DNA from: Argopecten irradians
Lineage: Eukaryota > Mollusca > Bivalvia > Pectinida > Pectinidae
Length of the DNA: 64,000 nucleotides
Direction of reading: 5' to 3'
Assembly: GCF_041381155.1 (NCBI RefSeq)
Contig: NC_091145.1
Location: forward strand, 36,409,882 to 36,473,881
Shown here in pieces: positions 1-11,271 of this stretch. Within the stretch, counting starts at the first letter, position 1. Every line of letters starts with the position of its first letter. The notes under the pieces are model-generated. The model was not told where the DNA came from, searched no databases, and saw nothing but the letters and a program-made list of their open reading frames with translations. A program made the position numbers and the translations under genes.

Positions 1-3000
1 GTCCTGGAGGTATTGGATGCCCGGGACCCGTTAGGGAGTAGGTGTGCTCAGATGGAGGAGGCCATCATCAGCAGCGGGGTCAACAAACGTCTGGTTCTAG
101 TTCTCAATAAAATAGGTATTAAAATACAATCTCCTTTCTTTCATAAATGATATGGTATACTGTATATAGATGGTAATTTATGCCAAGACGATGTTTTGTT
201 GATTTCAGGGCACGTTGCTTTGATCACAAAAATTTGATTTGTCAAATATTGAGGAATTCTGTATTTACAAATTACAGAGTTATCTGCCCTTTCTGATAGG
301 TATTTATTGTGATGCTGGTGATTGTGAGCGACGAATTTCATACTTTTTAAAGAAACCGACATGACTTGTACTCACAAAATAATGACGTCACATTGAATAC
401 CTACCCGCAAGGGAGGTAAACCTGTAATATGCAATGAGGGAATAGATGAATGATATGTTCACCTTTCTAGCTAAGTCCCAAAATTATAATTCGTCAAAAT
501 TTTCACAAAATCAACAATGACCAATCAATATGTTCACCAAAATCATCCCTGTAAATAATGTCCATGACTATTTTGACCATATTTGGGTTTTGTTCTAGAT
601 CTTGTTCCTCGTGAGAATGTGGAGGCATGGTTGACACACTTAAGAAATGAGTTCCCAACTGTAGCTTTCAAGGCTTCTACACAGACTCAGACAGATAACT
701 TGGTAAGTCTTAGAATACTGATGTTTGCTCAGACAGATAACTTGGTAAGTCTTAGAATACTGATGTTTGCTCAGACAGATAACTTGGTATGTCTTAGAAT
801 ACTGATGTTTGCTCAGACAGATAACTTGGTATGTCTTAGAATACTGATGTTTGCTCAGACAGATAACTTGGTATGCCTTAGAATACTGATGTTTGCTCAG
901 ACAGATAACTTTGTAAGTCTTAGAATACTGATGTTTGCTCAGACAGATAACTTGGTAAGTCTTAGAATACTGATGTTTGCTCAGATAGATAACTTGGTAA
1001 GTCTTAGAATACTGATGTTTGCTCAGACAGATAACTTGGTATGTCTTAGAATACTGATGTTTGCTCAGACAGATAACTTGGTATGTCTTAGAATACTGAT
1101 GTTTGCTCAGACAGATAACTTGGTAAGTCTTAGAATACTGATGTTTGCTCAGATAGATAACTTGGTAAGTCTTAGAATACTGATTTGCTCAGATAGATAA
1201 CTTGGTAAGTCTTAGAATACTGATGTTTGCTCAGACAGATAACTTGGTAAGTCTTAGAATACTGATGTTTGCTCAGACAGATAACTTGGTAGTCTTAGAA
1301 TACTGATGTTTGCTCAGACAGATAACTTGGTAAGTCTTAGAATACTGATGTTTGCTCAGATAGATAACTTGGTATGTCTTAGAATACTGATGTTTGCTCA
1401 GACAGAGAATGGTTTCTTATTCTTTTTCAAAAAACCCAGAAAAATTTTAATTTGAAAGACTTGAAAATTTAGAAACTATCAACTGAATTTTTGACATTTA
1501 GTTGGAGAAATCATATGGTATACCTTGAAACGAGGTATGATTATTAAATAGCAGTAACTTGCAACTATTTTCAGTTGCTCATAACAGTTAAAACTTCTGT
1601 AAATTTTAGAGTCAGAAGAAGGTAACGTTGGCCACGGTGAGTGATGATGTTCTGAAGTCGAGTCACTGTATTGGAGCGGAAATCCTGATGAAACTGCTGG
1701 GGAACTACTGTCGCAGTAAAGACATTAAGACAGCCATACGAGTAGGGGTGGTCGGTAAGTCTGACTGTAGAGATCTTGTTCAGACGTCTCTTAGATTTAA
1801 ACTTAGCTCTATATAAAGATAATAATAGTGTAAATTTACTCTTATTAGAATTATAATAGTTACCCATTATTTATTTTATTGTTTTAACCTTGTTGACAGA
1901 ATTCTTTCAAATTCTTTATGTATTTTGGTTACAAGGTGTTGAAAGATTTCTTGATCTTTGTTCTACTTAATGAATGGCTTTTAATGAATATCCTGAAATA
2001 TGTCTTATACATGTAGGATTACTTGGTTGTAATAATAGTAACATAAACTTGTGGTTTCACCATATTTTATTTATTAGCCCACAATCATCAGATGGTGGGC
2101 TATTCAAATCGCCCTGCGTCCGTGGTCTGTCGTCCGTCGTACGCTGTCCGTCGTCCGTCCGTAAACAATGCTTGTTATCACTATTTCTTAAAAACTACTG
2201 CAGGGATTTTGTTCAAACTTCACATGGAGGGTCCCCTTGGTCCATATTTGTGCCATACAGATTTTGTGGCTGATCGGAAAAACAAGATGGCCGCCAGACA
2301 GCCATCTTTGATTTTGGCAGTTGAAGTTTGTTATCGATATTTCTTGAGAACTGCTGAAGGGATTTTGTTCAACCTTCACATGGAGGTTACCCTTGGTCCC
2401 TAGTTGTGCCATACAGATTTTGAGGCTGATAGGAAAAATAAGATGGCCGCCAGGCGGCCATCTTGGATTTTGATAGTTAAGGTTTGATATCCCTATTTCT
2501 CAAAAAGTGCTGAAGGGATCTTTCTCAAATTTAATATGTAGGTTCCCCTAGGGCCCTAGTTGTGCATATTGTAGTTTTGAACAATCGGTGAACAAATTGG
2601 CCACCAGGCCGCCATCTTGGATTTTGATAGTTAAAGTTTGTTATCGCTATTTCTCAGATAGTACTGAAGGGATCTGTCTCAAATTTCACATGTAGGTTCC
2701 CCTAGGGCCCTAGTTGTGCATATTGTGATTTGGGACCGATTGATCAACAAGATGGCCGCCAAGTGGTCATCTTGGATTTCGATAGTTGAAGTGTCTTACC
2801 GCTATTTCTCAAAAGGTACTGAAACGATCTGTCTCAAATTTTATCTGTAGTATGTTTGAAAAAGTTTAAAAAGTAGAGAAAAGATCCATCTTTCCTTTGT
2901 CAGATATATATCATTCTTTGGTGGGCGCCAAGATCCCTCTGGGATCTCTTGTTTTGATACAAGATGCCATTATGCCCAACATCATAGGGAAATTAATATA

Positions 3001-6000
3001 CTATGTAATGTATGTGGATGACTGAAAGTGATATTTTTACTCAGGTTTCCCTAACACTGGAAAGAGCAGTATCATCAACAGTCTGAAGAGATGTAAGGCC
3101 TGTAATGTTGGATCACAACCAGGAATAACAAGGTAACTCGCCCAAAATCACAGGAATCGTGGGTAGGTAGGGATTATCAAACTGTGTCAGGTCTAGTGAA
3201 CATATAGAAGAACCTCCATCAACTATTATGGAATTCTGGTGATGTAGTCGTATACAATACCATGCCTGTTTGTTAACGGTTTGATAAAAACAAACAATAA
3301 TAATAAAAATTAAAATCAGAAGAAGTGATGGTTGGCACTTCAAAATGGGATGCAATATTTTCCTTCAAACCATTTATAGATAGAATTTGATGCAAATGGT
3401 AGTGATCTAGAATTGTTTGGATGTCTATGCTAGTGTACTACCTAACAGTAGTTACAGGTAAACAGTTATCTCCCTTTGTCCACAGAGCCATGCAGGAGGT
3501 ACAGTTAGACAAACACATCAAGCTGCTTGACAGCCCGGGGGTTGTCATGGCGACAGGGGCCAGTGATATGTCTGTGATATTGAGGAATTGTGTTAAGGTG
3601 AGAAACTTTCTACACAGATCCTTAAGGTGCTTTGATTTCCAAATGTCAATTTTAAATGGGCAAGAACTACTTTTGTTAATTTTTGTTAGCTCATACCGTA
3701 CCATGGCGCCTGGTGTTTGGCATCTGTCGTTCAGTGTATGTGTTTGTGATCTCCATGAATTATGAGTTTTTATCATATTTACTGAATTAAGTGAGAGACA
3801 CAGACCTTCTGGACTATTTCATCATATAATTTGATTCAAATGTTTAAACCTAATTGTATATTTCAAATGAAAAAAAACAACAACTTCGTAATCATGTTGG
3901 ACTATTAAGATTTATATTAATTTTATGTTACAGTTGGAGACTTTAGAGGATCCTGTTGGACCAGTAGAAGCTATACTAAAACGGTGTTCTAAAGAACAGG
4001 TTGGTTTGTGTGTTTGTTTGGTTTATCTGTGTACAAAACAGGGCTGTCAAGCTGTGTTAAGTACACACAAAAATTATCAGTATTAAACACTAAGCCATTG
4101 ATTCAGATTTCCTGGTCACAGATGATCATTCCAGTCAAACTCAGCTATACAATGATATATTGACCAATGCCAGATACTCTAAATGCATTCATAAATCTTG
4201 TGTGATCTCCTAATCTCCTAAAATAAAGTACTGTATGGCGTTGACAATGACTGTCATAAAAGGTTATAGTCTTGTTATAAGGGTATTTACAGTCTGATGT
4301 TTCCTTGTTCCAGTTGATGCTCCACTACAGAGTACCAGACTACAGTAATACTAACGACTTCTTAGCTTTATTGGCTAAACGATTTGGGAAATTGAAGAAA
4401 GGAGGGATACCTGACGTAGGAAAAGCTGCTAAAACAGTGTTACATGACTGGACATGGTGAGTCACTCTCGGAGTCTAATGCATATTACACAATTCTATTG
4501 TAATCTTTATTATGATCTTTTAGATAAAATACCTGTTATGGATATGTCTGTGAATTGTGAAAGAGAAAAAATAACTTCATTATTTTGTTTGTTAGTAGTG
4601 TAGGCCTTTCTTTTGCTGAACATAGATTTACATTAAATGTAAACATTGAAAATTGTGCGAGAGGAAAGGACAATGTATGATTTTGGCCCGTTTTGGCCCA
4701 CAGATTCATCATGTTTTCAAAATGGTAACTTTGTATTTAAATTGTCGGATTTGAAATATTAAATACATTTCCGATTTCATTGTAATTTAATTTACTGGAC
4801 CAGGAGAAAAAGAGCCTTTATGGTCAGAACAATATAGTATAGTTTTATCAGCTTTTTACAAGAGGAAAGAACCCATTAGCATAAAAAGAATAGACATTCC
4901 TATCTGTGATAAAAGTTATGTGTGTTCCAAAATAAAATTAAACTAACGAAAGTGTGCCTTTATATGATACAGTGGGAGGATCACATACTACACCCAGCCT
5001 CCGGAGCAGCACTCCCTACCTACACACGTCAGTGCTGCCTTTGTTACAGAGATGGGCAAGGAATTCTGTCTGGACGATATACTGGACCAGGAGAAAAAGA
5101 GCCTTCAGGGTAAGTACAATATAGTATAGTTACATCAGCTTGTTAAAAAAGCAGATTACTGAATAAGAGGAAAGAACCTGCAGCATAAAAGGAATAAAAA
5201 TTCCTGATAAAAGTTGTTTGTGATCCGAATTTAAATTTTGGATTCATAGTATACCTAAAATTCTTAGTCTGAACTCATTTGGTATTTTCATTTATTTTAA
5301 TGGAGATACCTTCTTTTGAAATATGATTTTTAGGTCATCTATTCTAATCGCCTTTTGTCCGTCGTATAGGATACCTATAATTCTTAGTCTGAACTCATTT
5401 GGTGCTTTCATTTATTTTAAAATACTTTTGAAATATGATTTTTAGGTCATCTGACCCAAAGGGTCAGGATGACCTATTGTCATCATGCACCGTCCGTAAA
5501 CTTTTCATTCAAACGACTTCTTCTCAATAACCAGAAGGCCCAGGGTACTCATATTTGGCCTGTAGGTTGCTGGGATGAAGGGCTACCAAGTTTGTTCAAA
5601 TGAATGACCTTGACCTTCATTCAAGGTCACAGGGGTCAAATAGACTAAAATCTTTAAACGACTTCTTCTCGAGAACCAGAAGGCCCAGGGTTCTGATATT
5701 CAGCCTGTAGGATGCTGGGGTGAAGGGCTACCAAGTTTGTTCAAATAAATGACCTTGACCTTCATTCAAGGTCACAGGGTCAAATAGGCTAAAATCCTTT
5801 AAACAACTTCTTCTCAAGAACCAGAAGGCCTAGGGTACTGATTTTGGGCCTGTAGGATGCTGGGATGAAGGGCTACCAAGTTTGTTCAAATAAATGACCT
5901 TGACCTTCATTCAAGGTCACAGGGGTCAAATAGGCTAAAATCTTTAAACGACTTCTTCTCGAGAACCAGAAGGCCCAGGGTTCTGATATTCAGCCTGTAG

Positions 6001-9000
6001 GATGCTGGGGTGAAGGGCTACCAAGTTTGTTTCAAATAAATGACCTTGACCTTCATTCAAGGTCACAGGGGTCAAATAGGCTAAAATCCTTTAAACAACT
6101 TCTTCTCAAGAACCAGAAGGCCTAGGGTACTGATTTTGGGCCTGTAGGATGCTGGGATGAAGGGCTACCAAGTTTGTTCAAATAAATGACCTTGACCCTT
6201 CATTCAAGGTCACAGGGGTCAAATAGGCTAAAATCCTTTAAACAACTTCTTGTGAATAACTAAGAGGCCTAGAGACCTGATTATTAGGCCTGTGGCATGC
6301 TGGGATGAAGGGCTACCAAGTTTGTTCAAATGAATGACCTTGACCTTCATTCAAGGTCAAAGGGGTCAAATAGGCTAAAATATTTAAAAGACTTCTTCTC
6401 GAGAACCAGAAGGCCCAGGGTAACTGATATTGGGCCTGTGACATGCTGGGATGAAGGGCTACCAAGTTTGTTCAAATAAATGACCTTGACCTTCATTCAG
6501 GGTCAAAGGGGTCAAAAAGGCTAAAATCTTTAAACGACTTCTTCTCAAGAAACCAGAAGGTCCAAGGTACTGATATTGGGCCTGTGACTTGCTGGGATGA
6601 AGGGCTACCAAGTTTGTTCAAATGAATGACCTTGACCTTCATTCAAGGTCAAAGGGGTCAAATAGGCTGAAATCCTTTAAACAACTTCTTGTGAATAACT
6701 AAGAGGCCTAGAGACCTGATATAAGGCCTGTAGAATGCTGGGATGAAGGGCTACCAAGTTTGTTCAAATAAATGACCTTGACCTTCTTTCAAGGTCATAG
6801 GGGTCAAATAGGCTAAAATCTTTATACGATTTCTTCTCAAGAACCAGAAGGCCTAGGGCACTGATATTGGGCCTGCAGGATGCATGGATGAAGGGCTACC
6901 AAGTCTGTTCAAATAAATGCCCTATGACCTTCATTCAAGGTCACAGGGGTCAAATAGGCTCTAAAACCCTTTAAACAAGTTCTTGTGAATAACTAAGAGG
7001 CCTAGAGACCTGATATTAGGCCTGTCGCATGCTGGGATGAAGGGCTACCAATTTTGTTCAAATGAATGACCTTGATCTTCATTCAAGGTCATAGGGGTCA
7101 AATAGGCTAAAATCTTTAAACGACTATGTTGTATTGTACTATTAGTCAGATGACCGTTAAGGCCCATGGGCCTCTTGTTAGGTCATCTATTCAAATCGCC
7201 CGTTGTCCGTCGTCCGTAGTATGTCCGTAAACAATTCATATTTTCGACTTCCTCTCCAAAACTGGTGAAGCAATTTAAAAGAAAATTTTGCACAAACATT
7301 CTAAGGCATAAGGCCAATAAAAATTGTGAATTATATGGTCCCGACCCCCCAAGGGACTGTGGAAGGGGGCCAATAGGGGTAAAATTGACTAACATTTCAA
7401 AAATCTTCTCAGAGATGTGGTAGAATCAAATACTCTTAATAGATAGAAAGGTCTTAAGGTCCTTTACAAAGCTTGTGAATTATATGACCCTGGGGTCTCT
7501 AGTTTCCCCGTGGGGAGGGGGTTAGTTTACTATAGTTTATATAGTGAAAACACATTTTAGAGCATTATTTGGTCATTTGTAATAGGAAATGAGTCAAATG
7601 TTGTCAGAAATATCAGTATGATATGGCCATTGAATCATATTAACAAATTTTCCATGACTGACCCCCAGGAGCCTTAGGGATGGGGTCAAAATGGGTCAAA
7701 AAAATTAAAAAATCTTCTTCTGAATCACATCTTCTTCTGGCAATGGTAGAATCAAATCAAATACACTGTACTTCTCATGGATGGAAAGGTCTAAAGGTCC
7801 TTTACAAAAATTAGGATTATTAGCCTGAGATAACATTTTAACATCAAATCCATATAGGTCCTGGCCGACCCCTTGGGGCAGATTAGAGGGGCGGGGCCAA
7901 AAGAGGTCAAATAGGCTAAAACTTCAAAATTCTTCATCTAAAAATCTGGAAACGGTAGGATCAAATACTCTTTATAGATGGAAAGGTCTTAAGGTGATTC
8001 ATAAAAATTGTGAATTATATGACCCTGGGTTCTCACATTATCCCCCAGGGAGGGGGTAAAATTTTCTTAAGAAAAACATATTTATGAACATTATTTCCTC
8101 AATTTTCATAGGAAATGAGTCAAACTTGATTGGAATTATTAGCCTGGGACATAGCATTTTAATATCCATATTGGTCTTAATAAAAAAAATATTCTTCTGA
8201 GTTCACAGGTTTGATGGAATCAAATACTCTTCATAGATTAAAAAGTCAATTTTATAAAATCACTGACCGACTTCAAGGGCCAGTATATAGTGTTCATATA
8301 TCTTTGTTTCATTCTATATCCATGACCATTATGGCCCCTGAGCCTCTTGTTTAATTTTCTGAAAGTAATCGCTCAATCCAGGTGAATCACAATTAATAGA
8401 ACCATTGATTCCCTTTCAACCCCTTGGATTCCCTCTCCTGACTTAACAACAACAAACTAGATTATTCACATACTGCAGTCCCACCATGTGGGCTATGAAT
8501 GCCATCTGAAAGACGTTCAATGCTTAAGAATACCACATCATTTTTGATAGACTTAAAATTATTACCTATACATCTGTATGACCTGCAGGGTTAGAGTCCC
8601 GTAATCACAAACACATGTTGGTGGACTCCCTTGGGGCTGCCAAGGTCGTCATGTCCGAGGCTGATCTTGAGGCTCTCGACACACAAATGAAGGATGAGGA
8701 CGAGCAGGAGGATTTTGAGTTTGACGAGGAAGAAGAGGAGGATATGGAGGACTCGGACCTCGGCGACGAGGAGGAAGATGAGGAGGATATGGTCAGTATA
8801 GTGAAGAGCACATTCACTTTTTACAGGATACTTTGATTACATGTTGGGTTTATTGTCATAATAGGTCATAATGCATTATGAATATTTTTGATTAATTGTA
8901 GAAACCTTGTGTTCTGTTGTGCCTGTATTGTCAAACTTTTTATTCTTGTGAACCTATTAATGTCATATATGTCATCTGATCTTCTTAAAGAAAACTATTC

Positions 9001-9667
9001 GAGACAGTTTTCCAAAAATGAAATTAAAAGCATTCATTTTTTAGATGAAACAAATGACAGTTTCAATGGATTCCAAAAAGAAAAACAAAACTCCAAAGAA
9101 GGGTCAAGGTTCAGAGCCAAAGAAAGTTGTGAGTGGATCAGCCGAAAAACACAAATTAAAAGTGAAGGCAAAGAAGTCCAAAGGCGACAAGAAAGAGGCT
9201 CAGGAGAAACTCAATAATGGATTACTTCAACTCAACAAACAAAGGAAGCAAGATTTCAAAAAAATGAAGAAACAAAGGAAAAGAGCAGGTTAGTTTGTTG
9301 ATGTGTTGTCAAAGAAACCTGAACAATAAAAAATAGAGGAAACCTATACAGCATGTATTATGTTATACTTTCTGTCTCCATATGCAAAATTTCTCTAAAT
9401 GTGCTCCAAATTTTTGGTTTGATATATGAATTTATTCATTACAATTGTCTCAGCTTTAGCCGTTTACACAAGCAATTGGAATCATTACATTAATTACATA
9501 ATATTTCCCAAGCTGTAATGAGATGGATTCTTAAAACACTTTAAACCTTTAACCAATACCTTCAACAGTATGTGTAGAATGAATTAAGTTTTCATTATTT
9601 TACAGATAAAGTCGCTGGAGAACTATCTACAGCCATGTCAGACGCATTTAGTTTTGGTATGAACTAA
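1..9667 (+). CDS. GNL3L: GNL3L/nucleostemin-like nucleolar GTPase, 3' part, 11 exons
   Basis: Exons: 1-115, 599-702, 1610-1754, 3045-3132, 3486-3597, 3934-3999, 4314-4456, 4973-5109, 8589-8791, 9045-9288, 9606-9667. All have GT/AG borders and phases that join into one frame of 472 residues ending in TAA; the 5' end lies before the window. The order of GTP-binding motifs is circularly permuted: a DARDP motif and NKID (G4) come first, then GFPNTGKSS (G1, split over two exons), then DSPG (G3). This order defines the YlqF/YawG GTPases, which include GNL2, GNL3 and GNL3L and act in nucleolar ribosome assembly. The segment [19 protein letters not shown] and the ITYYTQPPE stretch fit GNL3L best; invertebrates usually have one gene for the GNL3/GNL3L pair. 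An acidic block (exon 8589-8791) and a lysine-rich block (exon 9045-9288) follow, then a short tail ending DAFSFGMN. The family is certain; the GNL3L versus GNL3 label is less so. Confidence 0.92.
691..1406 (+). repeat. 42-bp minisatellite overlapping an exon/donor junction of the GTPase gene
   Basis: About 17 tandem copies of a 42-bp unit containing gataacttggtaagtc and tactgatgtttgctcag. The first copy overlaps the last codons of exon 599-702 and its GT donor, so every later copy carries a donor-like ttg|gtaagt (or gtatgt) and, just upstream, an acceptor-like tttgctcag. The unit is 14 codons and mostly stop-free in the gene's frame, so retention of part of the array would lengthen the protein in frame. 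Copies differ by single bases (gtaagt/gtatgt, cagaca/cagata), and a few have 1-2 bp deletions. Confidence 0.95.
2076..2953 (+). mobile_element. Tandem-core non-autonomous element in a GTPase-gene intron
   Basis: It starts with a short hairpin (agcccac ... gtgggct) and a run of tccgtcgtccg-like sequence. About four diverged copies of a roughly 170-bp core follow, each with an 'aagatggccgcca' block and a 'cttcacatggagg'-type block. It ends with a gatccc-tct-gggatc hairpin followed by tcttgtttt. This layout (5' end, tandem core, terminal hairpin) matches the 'pearl'/Helitron-related non-autonomous elements of bivalves. No protein is encoded. Confidence 0.7.
4794..4925 (+). pseudogene. Duplicated exon end plus intron start of the GTPase gene
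   Basis: This intronic stretch repeats the end of exon 4973-5109 and the beginning of its following intron (about 5081-5225). It has the same actggaccaggagaaaaag coding end, the same aatatagtatagtt, and the same aagaggaaagaacc and ataaaa blocks. The donor has changed from gggtaagt to tggtcaga, so it is unlikely to splice. It lies just upstream of the true exon and is a local partial exon duplication, already diverged by substitutions and indels. Confidence 0.75.
5443..7179 (+). mobile_element. Tandem-core element with clustered nuclear-receptor-like half sites
   Basis: It begins with an aggtcatctgaccc/gggtcaggatgacct hairpin and a ccgtccgtaaac stretch. About eleven copies of a roughly 145-bp core follow, and it ends with a ggcccatgggcc hairpin then tcttgtt. 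Each core contains tgaccttgacct and, 7 bp further on, aaggtca. A short fragment of a related element's start (5333-5365) lies just upstream, between two copies of a local 'attcttagtctgaactcatt' duplication. Non-coding; same structural class as the element at 2076-2953. Confidence 0.75.
7180..8352 (+). mobile_element. Second tandem-core element, abutting the previous one head to tail
   Basis: It starts directly after the tcttgtt end of the preceding element with aggtcatctattcaaatcgc and cgtccgt repeats. The core repeats are diverged and carry 'aaatactcttnatagat.gaaaggtct' and 'tgaattatatgaccc' blocks. It ends with gcccctgagcctcttgttt. It shares the 5' end and 3' end style with its neighbours but has a different core. 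No coding capacity seen. Confidence 0.65.
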
Positions 9668-9761
9668 GTTGGACTGCTATGATTTGTGTGATCAGCTTGG
9701 ATGGTGTTCATCGTGGGGAAAGAAAGGATTGGTTTGTGAAAGGAAAGTTGTAAACTGTTAT

Positions 9762-9767
9762 ATTAAA
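9762..9767 (+). other. Probable polyadenylation signal (ATTAAA) of the GTPase gene
   Basis: The common variant hexamer ATTAAA lies about 95 bp after the stop codon, and no AATAAA lies nearer. Inferred from position only. Confidence 0.4.
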
Positions 9768-9898
9768 ATATTTCTTAAACTGTCGTTACTTTTCATTTCT
9801 TTGTTTCTTATGGTATGATCCGATTATTTTGTACCATGTTTTGCTGTGGAGGATATACTTGTAGCCTACATTTAATACATATCATTTATAGCTATTCG

Positions 9899-10450
9899 GG
9901 CAGGTGACCTTATAGCATGGTGCATCATCTGTCGTCCAGCTGTTGCCCAGCCATAAACTTTTTCCTTTTAAGGACTTGTTCTCATAAACCAAGAAGCTAA
10001 GAGACATGATATTGCACCTGTAATTTTGGGATGAAGGGTTTCCATGTGTGTTCAAATGGATGATCTTGACCGCTATCGAAGGTCACAGGGGTCAAATATG
10101 CTGAAATCTTTGTATGACTTCTTGTGAATAAGTAAGAAACATAGGGACTTAATATTGGGGGGTTTTGGCAAGCTGGGATGAAGTGCTTCTAAGTTTGTTC
10201 AAATGAATGACCATGGACTTCATCATGGATGAAATAGGTTAAAATCATCTTTGAACGATTTCTGGTATTTATCTAAGAGACAAAAATACCCGATATTGGA
10301 CCTGTGGCATACTGGAATGAAGGGGTACCAAGTTTGTTACGTTATCAGCATTTAAATTGACTTTGTTTAAAGAGGGAAAATCCTATAAATAGACTATTTT
10401 GGGCCTATACTATTCACTGTGATCACCATTGAGCAGGTGAGCAATTTAGA
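9899..10450 (+). mobile_element. Degenerate tandem-core element downstream of the GTPase gene
   Basis: Diverged relatives of the 5443-7179 core are visible: 'gggatgaagggtttcca', 'gttcaaatggatgatcttgacc' and 'aaggtcacaggggtcaaat'. Three core copies are decayed and partly deleted. The rest of 9668-11001 shows no gene. Confidence 0.6.
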
Positions 10451-11001
10451 CCTATTGGATCCTCGTATTAAGTTATCCTTGTATTTGGCTATAAATTAGG
10501 AGTACCCATGTGGATAATCTTTTAGATTTCTTAATTTAATTCATTCTTATTCGTTTTGAGCATAAAATAATCACAAACAACTTTCTGACATTTGTGTACT
10601 GCCAGAAAAAGGGGACATAGCCTTGCTCCTGTAGTAATAGGCGACAAAGTATGGGGTTTTATATTTTCTCTTCTCCCTAACTGATCTTAACGTATCCTAA
10701 TGGAACTGCCTGACTGCTATTGGCATTGGACCGTACATAGTCTAACAAAGCGGTAGTCTGCAGGATGTGACTCGCGGGGTGTGCAGTTCGGCGTCTTTGA
10801 CATTATGCCTTGACGTGATATACAAATGAATGTAACACTATTAAGAGAGTAGACATTTCCACTATTACAAGAAGACATCAGCAACGTTACTACCCGTGTC
10901 TTCCAAAACACAAGCATCCTCGCATCGGATATAAGACAGCCATCCTTAAATTACTATGACCAGGGTTACAGTTCGATCAACCATCAAATGATTGTATAAT
11001 G

Positions 11002-11155
11002 CTTTCACCTGTTGTACAAATTCTGATAAGTGGCTGGCTACTGTACACTTTCACCTGTTGTACAAATTCTGATAAGTGGCTGGCTACTGTACACTTTCAC
11101 CTGTTGTACAAATTCTGATAAGTGGCTGGCTACTGTAGGCTACTGTACACTTTTA
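11002..11155 (+). repeat. 46-bp triplicate upstream of receptor gene A
   Basis: Three almost perfect direct copies of a 46-bp unit (ctttcacctgttgtacaaat ... ggctggctactgtaca), ending about 115 bp before the start codon at 11272. They would lie in the proximal promoter or 5' leader of the gene. A TATA-like gaatataaac lies near 11200. Confidence 0.9.
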
Positions 11156-11271
11156 TCTGCTGTTATTTCTATCACTATGTATAGATAATTATCCACAGTG
11201 TTGAATATAAACATATCGTCACGAGATCATGATTAATACTTTTGACTTAGTGATGTGAACAATATACCATA

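Noticed and set aside
583..1200. 205-codon continuous protein through the 42-bp repeats
   Set aside because: The repeats begin at a good splice donor and the next exon joins in phase at 1610. The open frame is caused by a 14-codon unit. Kept only as a possible retained-intron isoform.
8605..8817. Serine-rich 70-codon reverse frame
   Set aside because: Antisense shadow of the acidic exon of the GTPase gene.
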